DNA of 64,000 bases, from positions 2,987,001-3,051,000 of the forward strand of contig NC_091110.1 in assembly GCF_024713975.1 (NCBI RefSeq), in the 5' to 3' direction. The DNA comes from Paralichthys olivaceus (Eukaryota > Chordata > Actinopteri > Pleuronectiformes > Paralichthyidae). A program made the translations under genes and the position numbers. The notes below the pieces were generated by a model. The model was given only the letters and a program-made list of their open reading frames with translations, was not told where the DNA came from and ran no database searches. Shown in pieces: positions 49,743 to 61,573 of this stretch. The number at the start of each line of letters is the position of its first letter. Position 1 is the stretch's first letter.

Positions 49743-50780
49743 TCAATCATATGCCCACACACAATAGGTTCACTACATTGCACGTGTGTGTGCAAATCAA
49801 CGAGCCTGTTCCAAGGATATTATTTAAGGTTTCTCATGATTTCAGAGATGAGATCATCTGCATTTCTGTCATTTTTAGATATGAGGTCATCTATGCGATA
49901 TTTGCTTCTATTCATGCACTCACACACATAAAGCTGAATCTTCTGCTTTCTGTCCCACATACTGACACGTGATTTATTTTTTGTCTTAGCCAATCACTTG
50001 CAAAGACATTTGTGCTGCATAGACAAACTGGTAAATGACATTGACATCTACACTTCAGTAGAAAGTATCTGAATGAATAAGTAAGAAAGGATCCTCTAAG
50101 AGATATACTGTATGTGTGTGTGTGTATGTGCAGCAGGAGGATGGAGCCATGAGAATAAACGATGGAATACCCCCGTCCATACATGCTTTGAAATATTTGT
50201 CTTCTTGACCTTTGTGCTATTTGCCTCTTTAAAGTTAAACACACATCACACAGTAATCTGCTTTGCGGACCCACGACATTGAGCAGAGCTACACAGCAGA
50301 GCTCGGCATCTCTGGTTGCTGTGTTGTCAGTCAAGTTATAGCCGAAGGTGTCACCATGCAAACCTGCCCAGGCTGTACCAATGAGAGCAAGTCAACTTCC
50401 TCTGGACTGCTGTGATTGGCTGAGGTTCTATAAACCCACTATTGTGAAGGGTAAGAACAGAATGACATCTAATTTGGTGAGTGCTGTGAAATTCAGATTA
50501 CAGGCTGTTATGTATGTGTGTGCCTCTGGTAGATGAACAATAAATAAAACAATGCTTCAAATGTAGTGATGCATAAGTAGCTATATTTGCTTTAGGTAGT
50601 ATAATAAGGTATCTGTACAGTATGTGAGTATTTCCATGTTATGACACTTCTTCTGCACTTCACTGCTATTCAGACAGGAATCACTTTTTACTGCCCTTCA
50701 TTATTTCATTATCTGGCACCCAACCAAAGTACTCTAGAGCTGATGATTAGTTGATTGATTTAAACACTGGTGTCTTTTTT

Positions 50781-51119
50781 AAAGGTACAGTGTTTAGAAT
50801 TGTGTGATATCTAGTGTTGAAAATGTATGTTGCAGATGAACACCCCTCACCTCACCCTCTCCTTCCAAACATGACAGAGAACCTGTGGTAGTTTTCAGTT
50901 GTCATGAAAACTCAAAAGGTGTTTAGTTTGTCCAGTCTGGACCAGTGTTAAAAACATGGCGGCCGCTGAAGAGAGGACCCCCTCAATGTAAATATAAAGT
51001 ATTTAAATATAAAGGATCTTTTCTGGGGTAAAGAAAACTGAACTAGTGAAAACATCATGAGGATTATTCTACATTACATTTCTGCCAATAGTTCCCTGTC
51101 TTACACACTGGACCTTTAA
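50781..51119 (-). mobile_element. Small inverted-repeat element (MITE), family 1 copy 3
   Basis: Opposite orientation to the copies at 28389 and 36271. The left end TTAAAGGTACAGTGTTTAG and the right end CACACTGGACCTTTAA are inverted repeats of about 20 bp, so both termini are intact. The middle has ACATGGCGGCCGCTGAAGAG and AAGAGAACC-like segments shared with copy 2. No coding capacity. Confidence 0.8.
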
Positions 51120-51684
51120 GTAATAGTTCCACAAATTAACTTGCTCCAGCTTCTTAAATGTGAATATTTGCTAGTTTCCCATTTTTCTGGAAATCAGTGA
51201 TAACATTTTCATTTATTGGTGCAGTGTCTTTTCTAAACCTGCCTGTTTAGAATGTTCTCTTCTCTTGCCCTGTGTTAATAACTGCTTAAAATGATTCCTT
51301 GTCATTAGTGAATCCTCCTTAAACAGTTCTACAATATACTGTCACTTTTTATTGTTTGTGTGCGGAGCTTTTAAAAAACAGTTTGCAGAGTGAAGTTCGA
51401 TAACGTGTTCATCCTCCATCATTTATCTGCAATGAAGATTCTGAAATTTTTTTTCCAAAATGAAACTGAATTTGCATTATTACTGTTCATTTAAATGGCT
51501 CATACATAAGTTTGAATGATTAACTTGTGTCATTGTTTTCCTACATTGCATGTCAATGTGTTTTTACCAGTGGTTTGACTAGAGCTGTGGTCGCATGTCC
51601 CATGACCTTAATGAAAAAATTCCAAATATGAGTCTCCCACAGATATAAAGACAGACAAATGTTATTGGAATTAGCAGGTAGATA

Positions 51685-51910
51685 TATCACAGTGGGCACC
51701 AGGGCAGCGCGGTCGTATCACAGCGTCAATGTTCTGGGTTTGAATCTGACACCAAGATCTCTCTATGTGGAGTTTGCATGTGGGTTTTCTCAGGTATCCT
51801 CCCACAATGACGAGCAGCTTAGTTTAGCTGGAGACTTTTTTCTGTATGTTGGGCCTGTGATGGACTGGTGACCTGTTCAAGGTGTGTAAGCAGTTGGCAG
51901 AATGGATGGC
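51685..51910 (+). repeat. Degraded V-SINE (DANA-like) copy
   Basis: The segment has AGGGCAGCGCGGTCGTATCA, the Pol III B-box-like GGTTTGAATC (51737-51746), GTGGAGTTTGCATGTGGGTT, ATCCTCCCACAATG and GGGCCTGTGATGGACTGGTG. This order is that of tRNA-derived V-SINEs of fish. It has decayed and is probably inactive. Confidence 0.7.
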
Positions 51911-52548
51911 TGCCATAACCAGGTTTACAAAGTACTTCACAAGAGCAAATGAAAATATGCATTAAAAAACGCATCTGAATACATAATTCAAACAAAGACA
52001 ATCAAACGTGTTTGAGAAAAGGTAAAACACTCAACAGAGTTTTCAGATTAGACTACCAGAGGGAGACTGAACCAGGACCTGAGGACCAGGATGGCTCTAT
52101 GGGTCTTAAAGAGAATAAGCAGCAGAGTGACCCATAATGAAAATCAACAGCTGTAGCTCTATTATAAAATACAGTGACGGGCAGTATAAACCTCAATGCC
52201 TGTGTAATAATGATATAATATAAAATGGCATCATGTATCAGTTGAGATATTGTACTGTCAAAGGGGCCAAGTACTTTTGATACTTTAAGTACATCTTCCT
52301 GGTTATACTTTCATGCTGCTATCAAAATAACATGTGCAAATGCATTTATTTTTACAGCTTTTATTAATTTTTTTATCAAATGACAGGATTTTCTATTTCT
52401 GTTTTGTTTATAGCATGTTATTGTTTGGTGTATGTTGTTATATAACCTCTATGAGGGAGTATATATTGCAGGACTGATGTATTATGTTACAGTAAGCAAG
52501 GCACACACTTGACTTCCTAGAGTCTCTGCGGAGTCCACAATCATGACC

Positions 52549-52660
52549 TTCAGACAGACCCAGGCTCGCTGTTTCCCCCTATTTCCTATCCTGGTGCTAA
52601 GCACTGCTAAGACTGTTGTAGCTTCATATCATCCTGCAGATATGAGAGAGGTAAAGTGGT
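52549..52660 (+). repeat. Dispersed fish repeat fragment (copy 2)
   Basis: Contains GGCTCGCTGTTTCCCCCTAT, GGTGCTAAGCACTGCTAAG and GTAGCTTCATATCATCCTGC. It resembles the copy at 6018-6135. Confidence 0.55.
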
Positions 52661-53769
52661 TTCACATGAAGTTATAAAATCACAATAAGACACATCAGAC
52701 CAAACAAACCATATTTAGATAAATTAAGTTGTAGAAATTATTTAAAGGAAAGTCATGAGCTTAATCTGTCTCATAGTCTTTTGCACTTGTATAACTTTCT
52801 GACTGAGATGGACACTCTATCTTTAACTTGTTGATCAATGAGCGATCATTGCAGAAATATTCGTTCTCTCTTTTATTCCAGGTTTTCATACATACGTGCA
52901 TTTAGCTGATTCATAGTAACAGCCAAATGCACAAAGATCTGTCTCACAGCACAGGCTTTGTGCTTGTGAAACAAACCAGTGTGCACTTACATTTGTAGAT
53001 CTTGATAAAAAAAAGCAACAGTAGTACAAAAGTAAATCTGTATGTGTCTTTGTGTGGGTTTCTATCCACAGGATGAGACTGGTAAATGCACAGATTGAGA
53101 TGATGTATTCTAGATTTGCACTTGAGTGTGTGAATCTGTGCACAGAAATGTAAAAATTGGAATTTAGATTGTTTTACACAATTATTCCATAATTTTTTAT
53201 TCATTCACAAAATCCTATTTACATTTATAAAGCTTATAAAAGATATTATTTTCACTCCCTATAAAAAGACTAATAGAGGAGGCTTGTCAGGAGCCTGTTC
53301 GCCATGACGCCACCCTGGAGTTTAATTTGTGGGCAGTGGTCCCTGACTGCAGCAGATCATATCAGTGCCCGAGGGCTGGAATGACGGATATTTATTGAAT
53401 CAATTAGTTGAATCACAGAAAAATGTATTGACAATGATTCTGATAATTTATCTGTCATTCACATATTTTAAAGCAAAAATGCCAGTAAAAAAAAGAAAAC
53501 TGCTACCAGCTTCTCAAATGTTTATGTTTCTCAATTTTTTGGAGAAAACTCTTCAGAGACTCTGGGAATGATTTTTCTGACATTTTATTCATTGTAGAAT
53601 CGGTTCTTACAAACAATAACTATCAAGACCATAGACTATACATATAAAACATATAAAAATGGATAAAGGAGAACTGGTACATACATTAAGTTGAGCTCTG
53701 ACGATAGCAGTTTTATTGTATACATGAATGTTCTAGTGTTGCACATGTAACCCTAACCCCTAACCCAAG

Positions 53770-53955
53770 TTGACGGGATGGTGAAGTCACAAGGTACAGA
53801 ACTTATCATTTTGTTGATGTTTTCTGTTACACTGCTGCCCCTCAGTTCGTCCTGGGGGAGGGATTGCTCATGTGTGACTTTCTTTGAGGTTTCTGTATAT
53901 TTTCCCCTTTTTTAGAAGTTTTGATTGACTCATAATAAACCAGGATGTTTTCATG
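53770..53955 (+). repeat. Retroelement 3' fragment
   Basis: CAGTTCGTCCTGGGGGAGGG, ATTGCTCATGTGTGACTTTC and TTTGAGGTTTCTGTATATTT match the element at 59725-59960 in the same orientation. Confidence 0.6.
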
Positions 53956-54962
53956 AGGCATTGGTCGTCAAAAAAGTGGCATCAATTTCAAATTTTTCTT
54001 TTATAACAAACTTGACATGATGTTTAATGTCCTTCTTGCAAATAGCAATAGTCACTTGTTAATGTGCTTCTTGTTAATACCTATTTTTTGATTTAGGGGA
54101 TTGTTGCTGATCCATGTACATTTTTCAATTTCAATTTCTCAGATGATAATTGATGGATCTTGATGAAAAAAATCAGGGTTAAGGGACTGATATTTAGGAA
54201 TGTGCTCAAATTGGTGTAGATACAAATAAAAATCCAGGGTACATTTAAATACGGTTTCATAAGGAGACTGTTAGGCATTAGGAGATGAATACACTCTTCT
54301 TCTAGATTGCTGTAGGATAGACATGATATTACTTTATTAATTATTTCGCACATAGAGGTGAAAACAACTCTCCTACAAACAATTCTCCCAGTTTAAAAAT
54401 CTATACAAATCTGACTTCATTGACATTCAGTTGTTTGTTTTTTTTAGCTCACACTGCAGTCTGAAAAACAGCTGTTTTTATATTTGCTTCATTTGATCTT
54501 ATCTAACAGCTTTACACTAATCACTTTCTGTCTGTCGGTCCGTACCTCTGTCAATCTCTGTGTCCCATGTGCATCAAGGCTTGGTTAAACTTACACTCAC
54601 TACGTTGCTATGATGCACAGTTCTCATAAGAAGCACCCACACAAGGCTCTGATATGTTCACTGATATGTTACAAACATTTATCATAGAAGCAGAATAATA
54701 TATATTAGTAGTTGCCAGGAATATCCTATTACAACATTCTCCAGAAAAGAAGAGAAACCTTTAAACAGCAGTTCCCCAGTGAGTAAAAAAAGATATAGTG
54801 GGTTATACTGGTTGAATAGCTACCTCTGTCTCATAGAACACTATGAAAAGCGAGGCGATTGCTCCATCTAGTGGTCAGGGACAACAAAGTTAAGAAAAAA
54901 GCACCCAAAGCATATTTCTGGTTACATTCAAACTGCAGAAGGCTCTGATAGCATGAGTGATT

Positions 54963-55672
54963 TTAGCTGGTTTTGAATGAGAAGACACGAGAGACAGAGT
55001 CAACTTTACACATCTCCACAGGCTTCTCCTCCTTCTCATAGGATGTGCTGATGAACCAGCCGCGGCACTTAACGGATTCAAACGTCTTAACATTCACTCC
55101 TGTCTCCCTGAGGAAGAAGAGGAAACGGTCATTGGTTCCATCACTGCGGATGACCTTTAATTGCTCTGCACTGCATTCCTGCCACAAGAGATAAAGCAGA
55201 AAAGTCCCATGTTAATTCTTTCTGTGATGAAGGCCATTGCTGCCAGCAAATAGAAATAAGATGAAAAGTAATGTTGTAAAAAGTGCTCATATTACTGTCA
55301 GTCAAAAGTAAAGATTTTCACTTAAGAACTCAAAATTGTAAGTTGCAAACTTCATTTTGAAAAATTTATCCAAATAAAGAGAAATGACCGGGTCAAACTT
55401 AACCTACAAATCAAAATAAAGTTAAAAAGTTAAAATGTTGATTATGGAAAAAACTAAATCATGAGATGGAACTGTTATCATTAGAAATTGGAAATTTGGA
55501 CATACAATCTTGATTCTGATGTTATACTGACGATATTACTAATGGTAAATTGTAAGATTTAAACGTCAAGGATTGAAAACCTAAATATTGAAATGAAATA
55601 AATGTTTAACTACACCAAAAAATTCTAATAATTAGTAAAATTATCAAATTTCTCATTATGAAACAGAATGAC

Positions 55673-55713
<41 letters not shown>

Positions 55714-58700
55714 ACCTCCAGTTTCAGCTCCGCTATGTCACCGTTCATTGTGCAGGAAATGTACAAGTTGTGATTGATGATTGACAGAACAACAGTCTGA
55801 CCAATACCAGGAGAGCCATATGTCCCCATTTTAAATTTCACTAATGTGATAAACAAAAGAAAAAGCAGGGGGTGGGGGGGGAGGCGTGAGAGAGAGAGAG
55901 AGAGAATGAGATGTAGATTAAATACATTGCAGTTTTATGATTTTGTAATTTCTTTAGGCCTACATGGTAAAAATCCTTGAGAAAGAAATATCCACAGAAA
56001 TATTGTCAGTATCACATCATCAATCTGAGGGGGTCATGAGATGATGCATTTGCAATGTCTTGGTAAATACTGGATAAGAGACATCACTTTAATGTGAAAA
56101 GGACTCACGTACAAATGAGCGTGGATAATATTGCCTCTGATTAAATCCTACATTTTAAAATCTTGTATGTTTTTAATTCATGTCAAATATGAATGTGATA
56201 ACTAACTGTAGCTGTTGGATGAATGCAGTAAAAATACAATTTCCTTGCTTGTACCTTTGTGAATGTAGTCTGCTGCAGTCAGAGTGAGGGCCAGCAGTTT
56301 TAAGTCTTTGGATTTGCAGATGATCCCTTTATTGTTTTGGTCCGTCAGACTGCACTCCCAACTACTGAGACGACGGAAGTCCAGTCTCCTCTCCCCTATG
56401 GAGTTGTTCTCAAACGTCTTGACAATTGTTGCTGTGGAGAGGAGGAATGAGACGTTTGCAGCTTTCAATTACTGTAAACAAAAAGGTGCTCCAAGACAGT
56501 TGAAGATTTTATTTTGCAAGTAGTCCAGACACTGTTTCATAGGCAACTCTGCAACTCTCATTGTCATTTAGAAGTGTATTCCTGCCAGTAACTTTCCACA
56601 CTCTAAGACAAGATGACACTTTTACTTTCTTTTTTATAAAGATATTATAGGCAAGTATAAAGAGAGTTGTTTAAATAATAAATGGCATTGTAATATATAA
56701 ACTGAATACTTTAACACTTCTGTTTCTGTACATTAGTAGTGGTGACCATCTGATGGACCATTCAGATTTTAAAAGCTGACATATGGTTGAGGGCTCTTCA
56801 TCCACTCTATATCACATTTCAGGGAGCATATAAAGATGTGTTCTGTTGTTACCCACTCTCTATCACACTGTCCATGAGCATTCTGCAGCGCTCACTGTCA
56901 CTTTGTCCTTTTTGAGACAGGACGTTTTTCATCCTGTTTGCTAGCAGCAACAGGGTAGCTGCACCCTTCATGGAACCTGGGTTTCGGGAAATCCTCAGGT
57001 CCAGTTCTGTATCAAGATTGATGACCTCATCTGGAACATCCTACAAATTCGAGAACAAACACACATCACATTCACCTGCACGTGCTTCTTCTGGTCTGAG
57101 TCACTCAAAACTGACGATGCCGTTCACTGTGTTGCACCTTATTGTGTTAGAACAGCATAGCAATGCAGGAACCACAGACTCAAATAACATCTAGGAAACA
57201 GGGATAAGGCAAAAAAATCTGGATCTGTACTGAAACAGATGAAGGTCATACACACGCAAACAGTCCAATAATACAAGCAGACAAATCTAAAGGGAGCAGG
57301 CAAACTATACAAAAAACAGGGACAAGGAAAAAGCGAAATCAAGCAGAACAAAGGCCGGGAGAGCTTAGTACACAGAGGCAACAATAGGCTATCAGGTAGG
57401 GAGGTGGTGTGAGCAGTTTGGGTGGGGTATTGGTAATGAGGTGCAGGTATATGGTGAGTGCTGTGGTGGGAAACTGAACAGTCTGAAAGTTCCAAGTCGG
57501 AAAAATAAATTAAAAAAAGGAAGTGACAAAGTAAAATGCATAGTCATGATCAGCAGACCAGAACAGCGGTAAAAAAAGAATTACTTAGTTACAACATAGT
57601 AGTCTCCTGTGCCAGAGTACGACATTATCTCATGTTTTTTTTGTTTACGTCATTTTTCATAGCAGCTGCACAAATGTCAAATGAACTTACCGTCTTGTCA
57701 AAGCAGAAAGATTTGAATCCTTTCTCTTCTGATTCAAGAGGGCTGAAACGCACAAAATAAGAGTATGAGATTTATAGAGGGTGAGGGGGGGGGATCCCTT
57801 TTAAATCTAAATGACCAGAAAACCGGCCTCCTTTATAATTTGCTGATTCTATCGCCCCCTCTCAGCCAGCTCCCATCCCCCATGACAGAGAGTTCGGCGT
57901 GTACACACAGAATTTGTGTGTGCAGGTGAGCATCCTGTAGTTAATGCTAACTCACAAAATCATGGGATCTGCAGGTTATTTTAAAAGTTGAAGCCGAATA
58001 GCACAGAAAACAACAGCCTCTCTCTTCTGCACAGACACACTCTGTCACGGCCAGACAGACCACCAGCTGCTCTGAGAGAAATTCAGAACACCACAAAATA
58101 TGTCAACTAACTTATACTGACTATTTAAGGCTCTGTTCTCTACCTATTTTGTTCAAATAAAAGAAAAATACAAGGGGTCATGTATATTAATTGGAAACAT
58201 GAGACATGCCCCTCTCAGTTGATACCACGCCCCCCTTGCAGATCAAGGACGTAAGTCTGAAAAAAAAAAATCTGAAAGTGAAAAAAAGGACCCAAAATAT
58301 CAAAATATATATTAAAATATGAAAATAAATATTTTTTTAAAAACTATTCCAGAACTGAATCAAACCCCCAAAGACGTTTATATAGATTGTTGCATTTTCC
58401 AAAGTTCAAGATCAAAACATGAACTTTTCAGTTTTTTTTAAAATGGCTCCATAATTTACCCCCCTGAGTACCTGAGTGTGTGTGTGTATGTTTGCATGTG
58501 TGCTTGTGTGCATGTGTGCACATGTGTGTGTGTTTGTGTGTGTGAGAGCACTCCGCCTCAATCAGGAGAGAAGTCGAGATGTGTCACAGGAAGAGGTTTA
58601 TATGAAAAGATTGTTCCATCTTTTTTATGAATTGATATGAGATCATTGAAATCAAGTTCCATTTTATTAAGAGAATAGCTTTAACCCAGCCTCCAACCAG

Positions 58701-59219
58701 TAATTCAGAAATCAGGAAATTCTGACGTGGCATATCAGATGAAACGTGATTCAAATGGCAAAAAACTAAAAACAAAAAAAACACCCACATATGCCCCACA
58801 TTTAACTGTGAATTATTTGTACCAGATTCACAACTTCCATAGCTGACTTTGACTAATCCACCACTATTTATTTCCCTTTTTTTATGCGTGTTTTAAAATA
58901 AAAGATGCTACAATGAGAAGTGAAACAAATTGTCAGACAGAATGGAAGTTGTTCTCTTTTTGGAAGCACTAACTCAGGAGATAACGCTGAGAGATGATAT
59001 GCTGCAGGAATGTGACACAAACAAGTAATAAAATATTTCTCTTCAACACAATTGTTACACTATGCTCCTATAACACATCAAGTATGATCTAAAATTCCTC
59101 ATTCTTGCTCATTATTGCTTTTAACCTGCAGTCTGCATATTTCCAAAAAATAAGGTTTGGGATTGTAGAGTTTCTTAAACTTACCTCTCAAGAGCTTGAG
59201 ACAAATCAAAGTCACTCAT
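54963..59219 (-). CDS. Interleukin-1 family cytokine (IL-1 beta-like), complete, 6 coding exons
   Basis: Exons in reading order: 59219-59185, 57742-57691, 57040-56857, 56431-56255, 55840-55716, 55178-54963; joined 789 nt, 262 aa plus stop. Phases agree at all junctions if exon 3 uses the donor GTGGGT. Seen: no N-terminal signal peptide (starts MSDFDLSQALESPLES), an acidic pro-region, then beta-trefoil-type strands (FRRLSSWECSLTD, NHNLYISC, DRFLFFLRETG). The segment FESVKCRGWFIST at 224-236 fits the IL-1 signature except that the usual Pro is Arg (residue 230); it is followed by KPVEMC, as in fish IL-1 beta. Known: IL-1 cytokines act through IL1R1 to start inflammation, or as antagonists. Fish have il1b copies and a novel IL-1 family member; I cannot decide between them, so no symbol is given. 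The start is the only ATG in the open frame. Confidence 0.85.
55675..55712 (+). repeat. (GT)n microsatellite abutting an IL-1 gene splice donor
   Basis: About 19 GT units. On the gene strand the intron begins GTGACACACAC, so the repeat starts within five bases of the donor of exon 5. Confidence 0.96.
57190..57490. repeat. Dispersed repeat in IL-1 gene intron 2
   Basis: A-rich and G-rich phrases such as AAACAGGGACAAGGAAAAAG, AACAAAGGCCGGGAGAGCT and GGTATTGGTAATGAGGTGCA are typical of a dispersed fish element. The 118-residue open frame on the minus strand is not a gene. Confidence 0.45.
58458..58545 (+). repeat. Imperfect TG-rich repeat in IL-1 gene intron 1
   Basis: GTGTGTGTGTGTATG followed by variant TGTG/CATG units over about 85 bp. 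Simple repeat. Confidence 0.85.
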
Positions 59220-59527
59220 TGTCTTGAAACTTCTGAGTGATGGTGAGTGATTTGTTTCTCTCTCTGTCAATGATTCGTCTGTCTCCTCCAGACACCGGTT
59301 GCACTGAAGACTGAGCGCCTCCGACTCACAGTTCTCCTTTATGCAACAGCTGCAGCCTTTCACTTCCCATGTCGCTCACCACACACGTAACTTTCTCTCT
59401 TGATGACATCACAAGCTGCTACCACCAACTTCAGCATATGCACATACAAGGTGTAAAACCACACTAGTCACACATCATTATTTCAAGATGTAAACATTAC
59501 ACAAAAAGCGGTCGTCCTCCAACCAGA

Positions 59528-59640
59528 AGGTCAGAATTCTGAGAAAAAAGTCAGAATTCTGAAAAAAAAGTTAGAATTCTGAAAAAAAAGTTAGAATTCT
59601 GAAAAAAAGTCTGAATTCTGAGAAAAAAGGCAGAACTCAC
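59528..59640 (+). repeat. Tandem repeat of about 21-bp units with GAATTCTGA cores
   Basis: Five direct copies of a unit like AGTTAGAATTCTGAAAAAAA. The core AGAATTCT is a perfect palindrome. The array begins about 310 bp upstream of the IL-1 start codon. Confidence 0.9.
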
Positions 59641-59724
59641 CTTTTTTTCCCCACAGTGACCCTAATCCTCTTCTGTATTATTCTAACCAATGCTGTAAAT
59701 ACTAAAAATGTTGTGACGTTCTCC

Positions 59725-59960
59725 ATTACACGTGGCATCTTTTCCACTTCTGTCCGTCCTGGGAGAGGGATCCCTCACATGTGGCTCTCTCTGAAGTTGC
59801 TACCTTATTTTACACTGTTCAAAGTGTTTTTGTTGTAGTTCTTCCTTACTCTTGTTTAGGGTTAGGGGCAGGTGATGTCACACCTTGTAAAAGCCCGATG
59901 AGACAAATTGTGATTTGTAAATATATGGGCTATACAAATAAAATGCAATAGATTGAATGA
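59725..59960 (+). repeat. Non-LTR retroelement 3'-end fragment
   Basis: CTTCTGTCCGTCCTGGGAGA, GGGATCCCTCACATGTGGCT and the tail GGGCTATACAAATAAAATGC form the usual 3' end of a widely dispersed fish element. Other copies: 11488, 48690 (inverted) and 53770. Confidence 0.7.
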
Positions 59961-60680
59961 AGTGATCATTATTACCACCACAATCTTTTCACAGCAAGAA
60001 ACCATGTAAGGCGGCAAAGAAAACATACGCATAACACCATTCAAAGGATGACGTTCTCCAGGTATGTAGCACAGTCTCATGACGCTGTGAAGTTTTTATA
60101 AGATGTCGTGTTGACAGGTCTTTGTTGTAGGTTGGCGTGTTGAGCCGAGATGGCGTGTGTGTATGTATCCCTTCCAGATTATTGATGTGTGCAGTTTCCA
60201 TGTGTTGTACCCTAACAGCTGGCTGTGTGTCTTCCCTGTTGTTAGGCTGCTGTGTTGCCCTGCCTTGCCTCTTTACTCTTTACTCTTTACTTCCGGAGCT
60301 TGCCTCTAGGTTATTTCTGCTTATAGCCGCACTGCCTGCACTGTTTAGATGCTCTGCCTTCATGGTTTAGACGCCGTTTTAATATTAAGTATTATAGTTC
60401 AAGACTGACCTCAATCAGACCGTGACTCGTTGGTGGGGGTTAGTACAGCATAGTGAAGGACCTGCCGAACTGAAGCATGTTGCATGTTTTCTTTCGTTGT
60501 GATTTGAGTGTGCAGTTGTTTTGTATATAGATATGTTGCTTGGTTTCTGTCTTTTCCTTTTGTTTGATTATTTTGGAGCAGTGACCTCAGGTTAACTCTG
60601 TCCGTTACTGCACCTGGATTGTGGAAAGCACGAACTATTGAACTGGTTTTAAAAAGAAACTTAACTTAATAAAGATATTG

Positions 60681-60955
60681 TTGATCACTGTGAATAACAA
60701 AACTTGTTAAATGACTCGACATCGTGCCTGTATTCATTTGTGTATGTACCTGGGCATGGGTGGTTTTTGGGAAACCCTCTCAGAGAAAGTACCAATTAAA
60801 ATGAAATAGTACAATACACTGACCTGGTTTTCTGGAAAAGGGTAAAAGCTGATGTTGCAGCCCTGTGGCAGGAAGTGGTGCTGGTGCTTTACAGAGAGGT
60901 GAAAGGACACCTTTGCCTCTGCAAAATCAGAGGGGGTGTAGTGGAAACAGTCTGT
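60681..60955 (+). repeat. Duplicated segment, uninterrupted copy A
   Basis: From GATCACTGTGAATAACAAAA through CATGGGTGGTTTTTGGGAAA and AATGAAATAGTACAATACAC to GTAGTGGAAACAGTCTGTG. The second copy is split in two (62945-63053 and 63831-64000). Nearly identical apart from small changes around 60835-60855. Confidence 0.9.
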
Positions 60956-61573
60956 GACCAGAGACCACATGCTGTGGAGGAATCTACACTATCACTTAAT
61001 CTTAATATTTTTGGACTGAAATGTCGGGGGAAGTGCAAACAGGAAAGAAATCCTACTGGTATACAAGGGAAAAAATTATTCATGAACATGAATAGCTTCA
61101 TTTCTCTTTCTAGATGGAAGGAAATGCAGGAATAGACTCCTCACAGTGTTAGTGTATGTGGTGTGGTGGATCAAAAGGCATGCGACATTGATGCCATCTG
61201 AGAGAGCGTCTCACTGCCAAGATCAATGTGATAGTATTACAACTGTACTCAGAGCAGTGAGTATGCTTATGCTCGCAGCTAGCCTTTTTCAGGACTGGCT
61301 GGTGCAAAAATATGGACCCGCCTTCACAGCCGGGGCCAGAAACAGACTTTGTCTGCCTCTCCCCCTCGTCTGGCTTTCTGTCTCCGTCTCCTGCCTTTTC
61401 TCTCCACCTCTGCCAGCTTCTTGGGCACCTGTTCGTGTCTCCACCTCAACCAGCCCAGTGGTGTGTGCTGGAGGAAGGCGTTGTTGGTCCTTGAGGTCAC
61501 ATCTATCATGCATATGTGACTCACAACCCCCCCCCTTTATTTCCTTTTGTCCCCCTCTATTACTTGTTCTTTC

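Larger units (their letters stand above)
38850..54962. other. Gene-free stretch between purb and the IL-1 family gene
   Basis: About 16 kb in which I can support no coding exon; the open frames are short and lack splice-compatible neighbours or known motifs. It holds the purb 3' UTR, (TA)n at 39807-39840, (TG)n near 40124 and (AC)n at 49721, repeat blocks at 41657-42250, an inverted-repeat element at 46194-46460, LINE-tail and SINE pieces at 42820-43010, 45235-45360, 48690-48880 and 51685-51910, another inverted-repeat element at 50781-51120, and a dispersed repeat at 52549-52660. The rest is unremarkable AT-rich sequence. Confidence 0.55.

Noticed and set aside
53746..53766. Telomere-like string (AACCCTAACCCCTAACCC)
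   Set aside because: Only about two to three imperfect units; too short to call an interstitial telomeric repeat.
57139..57495. 118-residue minus-strand frame in IL-1 gene intron 2
   Set aside because: Lies in a dispersed repeat and has Ser/His/Pro-rich low-complexity sequence without homology I can name.
59220..59363. N-terminal extension of the IL-1 family protein
   Set aside because: The upstream start is GTG; the first in-frame ATG gives the expected MSDFDLS start. The extension is more likely 5' UTR.
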